From the NCBI GenBank assembly GCA_036389695.1, contig DASVWG010000338.1, forward strand, positions 1 to 11,637: a stretch of 11,637 bases of DNA, written 5' to 3'. Below are positions 1 through 5,375 of the stretch, one piece after another (position 1 is the first letter of the stretch; each line of letters starts with the position of its first letter). Source of the stretch: JALZHR01 sp036389695. GTDB lineage: Bacteria > Acidobacteriota > Blastocatellia > Pyrinomonadales > Pyrinomonadaceae. The translations under genes and the position numbers were made by a program. The notes under the pieces are model-generated. The model was not told where the DNA came from. It saw nothing but the letters and a program-made list of their open reading frames with translations, and made no database searches.

Positions 1-12
1 GGCGGAGAAAAC

Positions 13-83
13 GCAAAATGCAAAGTGCAAAATGCAAAATAGAAACACTTTCTTCATTTTGCATTTTGCACTTTGCGTTTTGC
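13..83. repeat. 28-bp inverted repeat built of GCAAAAT heptamers
   Basis: The arms 13-40 and 56-83 are complementary over 28 positions; the only non-Watson-Crick position is a G-T wobble. The loop is 15 bases (41-55). Each arm is four 7-base units of the word GCAAAAT, one of them changed to GCAAAGT. It lies 38 bases beyond the stop codon of the DsbD-like gene, so it could end or stabilise that transcript. There is no clear U-tract, so classical terminator function is only possible. A second, short hairpin (100-114, arms GCCCG and CGGGC) lies between it and the stop. The same heptamer word recurs at 5254-5375. Confidence 0.85.
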
Positions 84-121
84 ATTCGATTCCGCCCTTG
101 CCCGACGCGCGGGCTTCCGCC

Positions 122-595
122 TTATTGAACTCGCGCGCTCAAAGTGATTTCCTGCGTTTTCGGCGGGAAGCAAACTTCGTCGTTGCAGGATTGATATTTG
201 ACGACGACGCGCAGGCGGACGACATTGCCTTTAAAGCTTGCCGGAACGGTGACGTTGAAACCGAACGTCGCGCGTCCTTCGTAGACGCTGATTGGTTTTT
301 CCGAAAAGCTGAATTTGCGGCTCGCGCCTCGCGGGTATGTGACGGCGCTCACTTTTGCTTCGCGCGAAGTGACGCTGACGACGGTCGGAATCGCGTATTC
401 GTTGTTCGGGCGGTTGGAATTGACGTGCAAGCCGCCGGGAATGCTTAAAACAACCGTGCCGCGCGTCGCGCCGCCGCGCTTGACCGTTCCGTTGCCGATT
501 GAGCCGTCGATTGACTGCGCCCGCGCCTGCGAAAAAGCGCCGCCGATTAAAAGAACAGCGACGAATAAAATTAATTTGATTGCGTTATTTTTCAT
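122..595 (-). CDS. Secreted stand-alone DsbD N-terminal-like domain protein
   Basis: A 157-residue exported protein. Residues 1-26 form a signal peptide (KLILFVAVLLIGGAF hydrophobic core, ARA cleavage site before QS). The rest is a beta-rich domain resembling the periplasmic N-terminal domain of DsbD (the disulfide bond corrector family). The diagnostic part is YQSC-NDEV-CFPP, with Cys137 and Cys142 as the redox pair. In full-length DsbD this domain receives electrons from a membrane domain and passes them to periplasmic thiol proteins. Here neither the membrane domain nor the thioredoxin domain is fused, so the electron donor must be encoded elsewhere. Its ATG overlaps the TGA of the upstream gene by 4 bases (ATGA), which indicates translational coupling. 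Confident about the family, less so about the reaction. Confidence 0.82.
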   Translation of the reverse strand: MKNNAIKLILFVAVLLIGGAFSQARAQSIDGSIGNGTVKRGGATRGTVVLSIPGGLHVNSNRPNNEYAIPTVVSVTSREAKVSAVTYPRGASRKFSFSEKPISVYEGRATFGFNVTVPASFKGNVVRLRVVVKYQSCNDEVCFPPKTQEITLSARVQ

Positions 596-1044
596 AAATT
601 GTTTCGTTTTAAAGAAAAGCTGTTCAGCATTTCGTTGATTTTATCAAAATATTCCTCACGATAATCTTTCAAAACCGAAATTTCAAGCTCGTAAGATTTT
701 TCGTCCGTTTTCAAAATTTTACGAAACGTTTGAATCGTGACGCCTTTTTCGGTCTTCTCCGTCTCGTCCGGCAAATCCTCGCCGCGCTCAGGATTTTTAT
801 AAATGCGGGCGGTCATTTTTCGAAATTCCGCCGCGTCGTTTTCGCCGAAATCTTTTGAATAAGCCTCAAACGCGTATTCGGAATTATCATTGAGCGGATT
901 CAAAAAACCTTCCGGTTTGACGATGCTGAAATCTTCGGTTTCGATTGTTTCTTTTTCAAAAGCCCGCGCCGCGCTTTTTTTTATTCTGGTCGAAACGTAA
1001 GCCATCAGCGCAACCAGAATAAGTCCCAAAATAAAAATTTCCAT
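592..1044 (-). CDS. Small membrane-anchored protein of unknown function
   Basis: A 150-residue protein that I do not recognise. Residues 1-18 are a single hydrophobic segment, followed by a basic stretch (RIKKSAAR), so it probably has one N-terminal membrane anchor. By the positive-inside rule the remaining, charged and mostly hydrophilic 125 residues would be cytoplasmic. No cysteines or catalytic motif are visible. It is the first gene of a two-gene unit, its TGA overlapping the ATG of the DsbD-like gene, so the two products are probably made together. The start has no good Shine-Dalgarno site, and the heptamer repeat at 1052-1124 lies directly upstream. Confidence 0.75.
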   Translation of the reverse strand: MEIFILGLILVALMAYVSTRIKKSAARAFEKETIETEDFSIVKPEGFLNPLNDNSEYAFEAYSKDFGENDAAEFRKMTARIYKNPERGEDLPDETEKTEKGVTIQTFRKILKTDEKSYELEISVLKDYREEYFDKINEMLNSFSLKRNNL

Positions 1045-1051
1045 AAAGGTT

Positions 1052-1124
1052 ATGGATAAAGGATGAGGAATGAAGGATGAAATTTTTTCTTTTATTCATC
1101 CCTCATCCTTCATCCTTCATCCCT
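1052..1124. repeat. Imperfect inverted repeat of GGATGAA heptamers
   Basis: The left arm (1052-1081) contains four 7-base units, GGATAAA GGATGAG and then GAATGAA GGATGAA. The right arm (1095-1124) carries the complementary series of TTCATCC-type units. About 25 of 30 positions pair, and the differences are mostly transitions, so several mismatches become G-U pairs in one of the two RNA strands. The 13-base loop is T-rich. It fills the gap between rlmN and the next gene, touching the rlmN stop codon (1124-1126), so it could act as a weak terminator or mRNA 3' stabiliser for rlmN. The architecture matches the repeats at 13-83, 4681-4750 and 5254-5375, but the word is different. Confidence 0.8.
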
Positions 1125-2206
1125 CAAACAGTAATCTGCACCAAATTCGGCGAAGTTTTTGCCGCCAGCTGCCCGCAGGCGGCGTAAATATCGCGACCGC
1201 GCGGGCGGCGCACGTAAGCCGAAACGCCTTTTGATTCGAGAATCGCTTTGAATCTTTCGACCTGTTCAAAGGTCGAAGGTTTATATTCCAGCGGCTCGGC
1301 GGAATTGTGCGGAATCAGGTTGATTTTCACACGCTGCAACCCGTATTTATTCAATAAATTAGCCAGAGAACGCGCGTGTTCGTCCGAATCGTTGACGCCG
1401 CCGAGCAGAACGTATTCAAACGTGAAACGCTCGCCGCGCCGCAGAGATTTTTCAAACGCTTTCGCCGCCGCCAGAAGCTCTTCCAGATTCCAGCGCTTAT
1501 TAACCGGCATCAATTTATTGCGCAATTCATCGTTCGGCGCGGACAGCGAAATCGCCAGATGCGGGCGCTGTTCCAGTTTCGCGAATTCGTAAATCTTCGG
1601 CACGATTCCGGCGGTCGAAACCGTGACGCGATTCGGGACGATGAAAAGTCCTTCTTCGTCCGCCATTATGCTTAACGCTCGCGTCAAATTTTCAAAATTC
1701 AGAAACGGCTCGCCCGCGCCCATCGCGACGAGATTTGTGCCGTGCGGCGTCTCCGTGCCTGCGCCGTAAACATCATTGAGAACAATAATAATCTGCTCGA
1801 CAATCTCGCCCGCCGTCAGATTTCGCAATAATCCGAGCTTTGCCGTCAAACAAAAATCGCATTTCAGAGGACAGCCCGACTGCGACGAAAAACAAATCGT
1901 GTCGCGGTTTTCGGTCGGGATAAAAACGGTTTCGACCGGCAGATTATCGTGCGTTTTCATCAGAAAACGACGCGTGCCGTCTTCGGAAACATAGCGCGAT
2001 TCGACTTTCAGCGTCGAAGCGACGGCAATTTCGCCGAGCTTTTCGCGAAAGGCTTTCGGCAAATCCGTTATTTCATTGAAATCGAGGACGCGCCGTTCGT
2101 GCAAGCCTTTAAAAATTTGTTTGGCACGAAACTTCGGCTCGCCGCGATTTATCACAAAATCGGCAAGCTCCGGTTTAGTTAAGCCTGTGAGATGCAGTTT
2201 TTCCAT
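1124..2206 (-). CDS. rlmN: Dual-specificity RNA methyltransferase RlmN (23S rRNA A2503 / tRNA A37)
   Basis: A radical-SAM enzyme that transfers a methyl group to C2 of adenosine 2503 in 23S rRNA and adenosine 37 of some tRNAs. Numbered from the chosen ATG (360 residues): Cys112, Cys116 and Cys119 form the CxxxCxxC iron-sulfur motif (GCPLKCDFC), with Cys105 just before it. GAGEP is the SAM-binding glycine-rich motif, and Cys344 (YAACGQL) is the methyl-carrying cysteine near the C-terminus. Cys344 within RRPRGRDIYAACGQL separates RlmN/Cfr from other radical-SAM proteins. The length is typical. The frame stays open upstream to a GTG at 2245, adding 13 residues, but the ATG at 2206 gives MEKLHLTGLTKPEL, which matches the usual family start. 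Neither start has a clear Shine-Dalgarno site. Cfr is the alternative, but the genomic context and sequence favour RlmN. Confidence 0.96.
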   Translation of the reverse strand: MEKLHLTGLTKPELADFVINRGEPKFRAKQIFKGLHERRVLDFNEITDLPKAFREKLGEIAVASTLKVESRYVSEDGTRRFLMKTHDNLPVETVFIPTENRDTICFSSQSGCPLKCDFCLTAKLGLLRNLTAGEIVEQIIIVLNDVYGAGTETPHGTNLVAMGAGEPFLNFENLTRALSIMADEEGLFIVPNRVTVSTAGIVPKIYEFAKLEQRPHLAISLSAPNDELRNKLMPVNKRWNLEELLAAAKAFEKSLRRGERFTFEYVLLGGVNDSDEHARSLANLLNKYGLQRVKINLIPHNSAEPLEYKPSTFEQVERFKAILESKGVSAYVRRPRGRDIYAACGQLAAKTSPNLVQITV

Positions 2207-2253
2207 TCGTTTTAATTTAACTAATTTTCGCCAAAAACGCACCACCGAAAAAT

Positions 2254-2283
2254 TTTATGAGTTTATGTTAAACTCTTTGTAAA
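2254..2283 (-). promoter_or_regulatory. Candidate rlmN promoter with a palindromic operator in the spacer
   Basis: On the minus strand, TTTACA (2283-2278) and CATAAA (2259-2254) resemble -35 and -10 boxes with an 18-base spacer. The spacer is nearly filled by a perfect palindrome at 2259-2275 (GAGTTTA, TGT, TAAACTC on the plus strand), a size and position typical of a repressor site. It lies in the 98-base gap between divergently read rlmN and the nuclease gene, so a bound protein could affect both. The promoter boxes are by-eye matches, while the palindrome is exact. Confidence 0.4.
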
Positions 2284-2304
2284 TTTCGCCCGCTCTCGGA
2301 ATCT

Positions 2305-3207
2305 ATGAAAAATAAAGCTCTTATCGGCGGTTTAATTGCGCTGGCAATTATCGTTTTGATTATCATTCTCTGCTTTTGGGTTGGCAAAAAAGGTTTAGAC
2401 CGTCTCAGCAACACGGACACGAATGTGACGAGACCCGACGGTCAGCCGCAAACTCCGCCCGCGCAGCCGACGACGCCGGAACAAGCCGCGCAAGTTTATC
2501 TGGCGCTCGGAAATCCGGGCAATGCGGGCACGGCTGACCCGAATAATTATCTGCTCGTCAATAATTATATGGCAATCAGCTACAGCCGCGACCGCGCGAT
2601 TCCGAATTGGGTGGCGTGGCGCGTGACGCGCGCGGATATGGGCGCCGTCGACCGCGAAGATTCTTTTCGTCCCGACGACCGTCTGCCGAAAGGCTGGACG
2701 CGCGTCACGCCCGCCGATTACACGGGCAGCGGTTTTGACCGCGGTCACATCTGTCCGAACGCCGATAGGAACGGCAGCCCCGATTCGATGGCTTCAACGT
2801 TTCTGATGACGAATATGACGCCGCAAACGCCGGATTTGAATCGCGGACCGTGGCAAAAGCTCGAAGCTTACCTGCGAACTTTAGTCACGCGCGGCAGCGA
2901 CCTTTACATCGTTTCGGGCGTTTACGGCGACGGCGGAAAAATTAAAAAGAAAGTGACGATTCCGACCAACAACTGGAAAGTCGCGGTCGCCGTTCCCGCC
3001 GGTTCCGGCATTTCCGCCGTCAACGAAAACACGCGCGTCATCGCCGTCGATATGCCGAATGTGAAAGGCATCAAAAACGCCGACTGGCAAACGTATCGCA
3101 CGACCGTCCGCGACATCGAGCGGAAAACCGGCTATAACCTTCTGTCGAATCTGCCCCAGAATTTGCAGGACACGCTGGAAAATAAAAAAGACAATATTAA
3201 CAATTAA
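2305..3207 (+). CDS. Membrane-anchored DNA/RNA non-specific endonuclease (DRGH/NUC1 family)
   Basis: A 300-residue protein with one N-terminal membrane segment (about 6-26), a Pro/Thr-rich linker (about 36-60) and a nuclease domain (about 75-290). The catalytic signature is FDRGHICPNADR: Asp145, Arg146, Gly147, and His148 as general base. Asn179 in DLNRGPW is the expected metal ligand, and the NMTPQTPDLN stretch is typical of sugar non-specific ββα-metal nucleases such as Serratia nuclease and EndoG. It probably sits on the outer face of the inner membrane, where it would degrade nucleic acid for nutrition or defence. No immunity gene is adjacent, and all key residues are present. The start is ATG with only a weak GGA upstream. 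The stop is followed by the nested repeat at 3223-3385. Confidence 0.92.
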   Translation: MKNKALIGGLIALAIIVLIIILCFWVGKKGLDRLSNTDTNVTRPDGQPQTPPAQPTTPEQAAQVYLALGNPGNAGTADPNNYLLVNNYMAISYSRDRAIPNWVAWRVTRADMGAVDREDSFRPDDRLPKGWTRVTPADYTGSGFDRGHICPNADRNGSPDSMASTFLMTNMTPQTPDLNRGPWQKLEAYLRTLVTRGSDLYIVSGVYGDGGKIKKKVTIPTNNWKVAVAVPAGSGISAVNENTRVIAVDMPNVKGIKNADWQTYRTTVRDIERKTGYNLLSNLPQNLQDTLENKKDNINN

Positions 3208-3222
3208 TTCAAGTTAAAAAAA

Positions 3223-3385
3223 ATAACCACGTCGTTTACGGCGTGGTCAGAAAATACGAATCTGAAGAAGGGCGTTTTAACGTCCTTTTATTTTGACTTC
3301 AGCCGCATCTTTGTTTGGGAAGGACGTTAAAACGCCCTATTTCTGTTATTAATTTATCCGACCATGCCGTAAACGACGTGGTTAT
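3223..3385. repeat. Nested double inverted repeat (hairpin within a hairpin)
   Basis: The outer arms 3223-3248 and 3360-3385 pair over 26 positions with one G-T wobble. Inside them, arms 3269-3287 and 3320-3338 pair perfectly over 19 positions around a 32-base loop. The two arm sequences differ, so this is one inverted pair nested in another, similar in plan to REPIN or MITE elements. The outer pair is flanked by AT on both sides, too short to prove a target duplication. It begins 15 bases after the nuclease stop and could terminate that transcript. It occupies nearly half of the gene-free stretch 3208-3559. The remainder holds the possible gene remnant at 3399-3515 and a promoter-like box at 3517-3522, and I see nothing else there. 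Confidence 0.88.
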
Positions 3386-3398
3386 CAGCAATGCAAAC

Positions 3399-3515
3399 TT
3401 AGAACACATCGCGCAAACAAATCTGTTTCAAATAATCAAACTTTAAGTTAAAATCTTCAATGTCACCTTCGACGCTGACGGGCGCGCCTGTCTGCAAGCG
3501 CGAATCTTCGCTGAT
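3399..3515 (-). pseudogene. Possible 3' remnant of a protein gene
   Basis: A 38-codon open stretch on the minus strand ends in TAA at 3401-3399 and is closed upstream by TAA (3518-3516). It has no ATG; the only usable start inside would be a TTG giving LQTGAPVSVEGDIEDF. The composition looks coding: GAA, GAT, GTC, GGC and TTG codons as in neighbouring genes, and a balanced acidic/hydrophobic sequence ending QICLRDVF. It may be the surviving 3' end of a lost gene, or a very short gene. I do not recognise the protein. A chance open stretch is quite possible. Confidence 0.25.
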
Positions 3516-3516
3516 T

Positions 3517-3522
3517 TATAAT
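3517..3522 (+). promoter_or_regulatory. Exact TATAAT -10 box upstream of the zinc-ribbon membrane gene
   Basis: A perfect TATAAT sits 38 bases before the ATG at 3560, a distance that would leave a leader of roughly 30 bases. No convincing TTGACA-like -35 box appears 16-18 bases upstream. A GGAG Shine-Dalgarno site (3548-3551) lies 8 bases from the ATG, one of the better ones in this window, supporting expression from here. Confidence 0.4.
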
Positions 3523-3559
3523 TTTCAAACAAAAATCTGAATTAAACGGAGCTTTACAA

Positions 3560-4096
3560 ATGAACGCAATTCGCTGCCCGAACTGTAATTCGATTAACCA
3601 GCTTTCGGCTCTCCAATGTCATCAATGCCAGATGCCTTTCAGCTATCTGCCGCAAACCGCATACGTTTCCGTTCCCACCGAGCAAACCTTCGAGGCGCGG
3701 ACTTTAGGCTTTAATCCGCCGCCGCTCGCCGTCCCGCAGGACAACGAAATCGGGCGCAAAGCTTTTTTCTGGTATCGCTTTTATTGCGGCTTTCTGGCGG
3801 CGATATATTTTCTCCTGATATTTCTGGGCGTCTTTATGGCTCTTTACGCGCCGGAAACGCGCGATTCGACGTCGGAAGAAAATTTTATTATAGGCATCAT
3901 TTACGCGGTAATGGGCGTCATTTTCTTTATTATTTTCGCCGTCGCTCTTTTTCTGCCGCGTAAGCCTTACAACTGGATTGTCGGCATCATTATGATAGCG
4001 CTCGGAATGACGAGCTGCTGCTTTCTGCCGTTTTTAATTCCGCTCCTGATTTATTGGATTAAACCTGAAACCAAAGCGTATTTCGGACGTAATTAA
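3560..4096 (+). CDS. Zinc-ribbon membrane protein of unknown function
   Basis: A 178-residue protein. Residues 6-23 form a zinc ribbon with two Cys-x-x-Cys knuckles (Cys6/Cys9 and Cys20/Cys23, CPNC and CHQC). After a polar, proline-containing linker (about 24-65) come at least three membrane segments, about 74-97, 108-132 and 138-167. The last is long and contains CC, so it may be a re-entrant or broken helix. The ribbon would lie in the cytoplasm. Many bacterial proteins share this zinc-ribbon plus membrane layout without a known role, and I cannot assign one. A GGAG site fixes the start. The next gene begins 7 bases after its stop, so the two are probably cotranscribed. Confidence 0.85.
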   Translation: MNAIRCPNCNSINQLSALQCHQCQMPFSYLPQTAYVSVPTEQTFEARTLGFNPPPLAVPQDNEIGRKAFFWYRFYCGFLAAIYFLLIFLGVFMALYAPETRDSTSEENFIIGIIYAVMGVIFFIIFAVALFLPRKPYNWIVGIIMIALGMTSCCFLPFLIPLLIYWIKPETKAYFGRN

Positions 4097-4103
4097 ATTC
4101 ACT

Positions 4104-4670
4104 ATGAAAAGAAATTTTTTAATTGCTTTATTCGTTCTCGTTTTCGCCTGCGGCGGCGCAATGGCGCAGCAAGCCACGCCGACACCTGTGCCCGCGCCGC
4201 CCGAAGCAAATCCGGCTGACGTCGCTTCGGTCGACGCGATTATCAAAGCCGTGTACGACGTCATCAGCGGCGACGCCGGACAGCAGCGCGACTGGAACCG
4301 TATGCGCTCGCTGTTTCATCGCGACGCGCGGCTGATTCCGTCGGGCAAAAATCCAAACACCGGCGTCACCGGCGCGCGCGCCATGACGCCTGACAATTAC
4401 ATCAAAGCCAACGAGCCGTTTTTCGCCAAAGAAGGTTTCTATGAAAGAGAAACGGCGCGACAGACCGAAAGCTACGGAAGCCTCGTCCACGTTTTTTCGA
4501 CCTACGAATCGTTTCATAAAAAAGACGATAAAACGCCTTTTATGCGCGGCATCAACAGCATCCAGCTTCTGAACGACGGCAAACGCTGGTGGATTATGAC
4601 CATCTACTGGCTCGGCGAAACGCCGGAAAATCCCCTGCCGAAAAAATATCTGAAAAGCCGGAAAGATTAG
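4104..4670 (+). CDS. Secreted NTF2-like (SnoaL/DUF4440-type) protein
   Basis: A 188-residue protein with a signal peptide (1-21, cleavage after AMA, before QQ). The alternative VFAC/GG at Cys16 could serve as a poor lipobox. A Pro/Ala linker (24-36) leads to a domain of about 38-170 with the NTF2-like pattern: helices with VDAIIKAVYDVISG and RDWNRMRSLFH, then DARLIP, and late beta strands ending RGINSIQLLNDGKRWWIMTIYW. Such domains form a cone-shaped pocket used either for small-molecule binding or as an isomerase or hydrolase site. No catalytic set can be named here, so the substrate is unknown. It is only 7 bases from the preceding zinc-ribbon gene. It has no visible Shine-Dalgarno site, and the heptamer hairpin at 4681 follows its stop. 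Confidence 0.82.
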   Translation: MKRNFLIALFVLVFACGGAMAQQATPTPVPAPPEANPADVASVDAIIKAVYDVISGDAGQQRDWNRMRSLFHRDARLIPSGKNPNTGVTGARAMTPDNYIKANEPFFAKEGFYERETARQTESYGSLVHVFSTYESFHKKDDKTPFMRGINSIQLLNDGKRWWIMTIYWLGETPENPLPKKYLKSRKD

Positions 4671-4680
4671 GCAAGTAAAA

Positions 4681-4750
4681 AGTGATAAGTGATAGGTGAT
4701 AAGGAATAAGAAGTTTCTTCCCTATCACCTATCACTTATTTCTTATCACT
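4681..4750. repeat. Imperfect inverted repeat of AGTGATA heptamers
   Basis: The left arm (about 4681-4713) reads AGTGATA AGTGATA, then GGTGATA AGGAATA. The right arm (about 4717-4750) carries the complementary series (TATCACT/TATCACC type) in the same 7-base phase. The arms pair imperfectly, with a GAAG/CTTC tip around a TTT loop. The element starts 10 bases after the NTF2-like gene's stop and ends 42 bases before the SRPBCC gene's ATG, so it separates two same-strand genes and could attenuate read-through. The word is unrelated to those of the other repeats. Confidence 0.8.
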
Positions 4751-4792
4751 CTCTTGTTTGATTTTCCCTCGAAGCTTTGTCAATCTTGGCAA

Positions 4793-5260
4793 ATGGCAGA
4801 GCATATTTTGACGAGAGAATTAACTTTAGATTTACCGCTCGAAAAAGTCTTCGGGTTTTTCGCCGACGCCGGAAATCTGGAACGAATCACGCCGCCCGAA
4901 CTCAATTTTCACATCATCACGCCGCAGCCGATTGACCTGAAAAAAGGCGCGTTAATCGATTATCAACTAAAGCTTCGCGGTTTTCCTTTAACGTGGCGAA
5001 CCGTGATTTCAACCTGGAATCCGCCATTTGAGTTCGTCGATGAAGCCTTGAAAAGCCCTTACAAACAATGGATTCATCGTCACACTTTCAGCGCCGTAAA
5101 CGAAAACAAAACCTTAATAAAAGACGAAGTTCGTTATCGCCTGCCGCTCGAACCGCTCGGCGACGTCGCGCATTTTTTCGTCCGCAAAGAATTAAATTAC
5201 ATCTTCGATTTCCGCCAAAAAACCGTGAAGGAAATTTTTGAAAATGCAAAACGTAATTAA
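4793..5260 (+). CDS. SRPBCC (START-like) ligand-binding domain protein
   Basis: A single-domain protein of 155 residues from the chosen ATG. It begins with a strand (HILTRELTLDLPLEKVFGFF), followed by DAGNLERITPPEL, a pattern typical of the SRPBCC family related to COG4276. Later landmarks are YKQWIHRHTF and the terminal helix ELNYIFDFRQKTVKEIF that closes the hydrophobic pocket. No signal peptide or membrane segment is visible, so it is cytoplasmic. The ligand is unknown; relatives are often annotated vaguely as cyclase/dehydrase or cell-division-inhibitor-like. The frame extends upstream to a TTG at 4754, but the added MFDFPSKLCQSWQ has no family match and the ATG fits better. The last codon and stop lie inside the arm of the repeat 5254-5375. 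Confidence 0.85.
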   Translation: MAEHILTRELTLDLPLEKVFGFFADAGNLERITPPELNFHIITPQPIDLKKGALIDYQLKLRGFPLTWRTVISTWNPPFEFVDEALKSPYKQWIHRHTFSAVNENKTLIKDEVRYRLPLEPLGDVAHFFVRKELNYIFDFRQKTVKEIFENAKRN

Positions 5261-5375
5261 TGCAAAACGCAAAATGCAAAGTGCAAAATGGAAGAAGAAT
5301 TTAATTCTGAATTCTGAATCTTGAATTCTAAATCCGAATATTTTGCACTTTGCATTTTGCATTTTGCATTAATTA
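5254..5375. repeat. 36-bp inverted repeat of GCAAAAT heptamers holding both stop codons of convergent genes
   Basis: The arms 5254-5289 and 5340-5375 pair over 36 positions with one wobble. Each contains GCAAAAT-type 7-base units plus a TAATTAAT outer end. The stop codon of the plus-strand SRPBCC gene (5258-5260) and that of the minus-strand GT2 gene (5371-5369) lie at mirror-image positions in the arms, and both are preceded by AAT (Asn). The element is well placed to act as a bidirectional terminator between convergent genes. It shares the core units GCAAAAT GCAAAGT GCAAAAT (5269-5289) with the repeat at 13-83. A copy of ATGCAAAACG occurs just outside at 5244-5253 and again at 5260-5269. 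Confidence 0.9.
5303..5337. repeat. Tandem array of five AATTCTG heptamers in the hairpin loop
   Basis: Five consecutive 7-base units (AATTCTG twice, then AATCTTG, AATTCTA, AATCCGA) fill most of the 50-base loop of the 5254-5375 hairpin. The word differs from the GCAAAAT word of the arms but keeps the same period. Confidence 0.8.

Noticed and set aside
13..83. Short regularly repeated units suggestive of a CRISPR array.
   Set aside because: The units are contiguous 7-mers without unique spacers and form a palindrome; no cas gene is present.
100..114. Hairpin GCCCG-CGGGC as a Rho-independent terminator of the DsbD-like gene.
   Set aside because: The stem is only 5 bp and no U-run follows on the minus-strand transcript.
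1248..1592. 114-codon plus-strand open frame opposite rlmN.
   Set aside because: rlmN is securely identified on the other strand and the frame gives a low-complexity Ser/Arg-rich product without a recognisable domain.
2207..2245. GTG start extending RlmN by 13 residues.
   Set aside because: There is no Shine-Dalgarno site, the extension has no family similarity, and it would run close to the promoter-like elements.
2395..2748. 117-codon minus-strand open frame opposite the nuclease gene.
   Set aside because: It is Arg/Val/Ala-rich, antisense to conserved nuclease motifs and follows their codon pattern; it is a shadow frame.
3223..3385. A complete insertion sequence.
   Set aside because: Only 163 bp with no transposase reading frame; at most a non-autonomous element.
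3459..3540. 26-codon plus-strand ORF starting with ATG in the gene-free stretch.
   Set aside because: It is too short, has no Shine-Dalgarno site and a composition without features; it overlaps the better-looking minus-strand remnant.
4128..4517. 129-codon minus-strand open frame opposite the NTF2-like gene.
   Set aside because: The plus-strand frame has a signal peptide and a recognisable fold; the opposite frame has neither.
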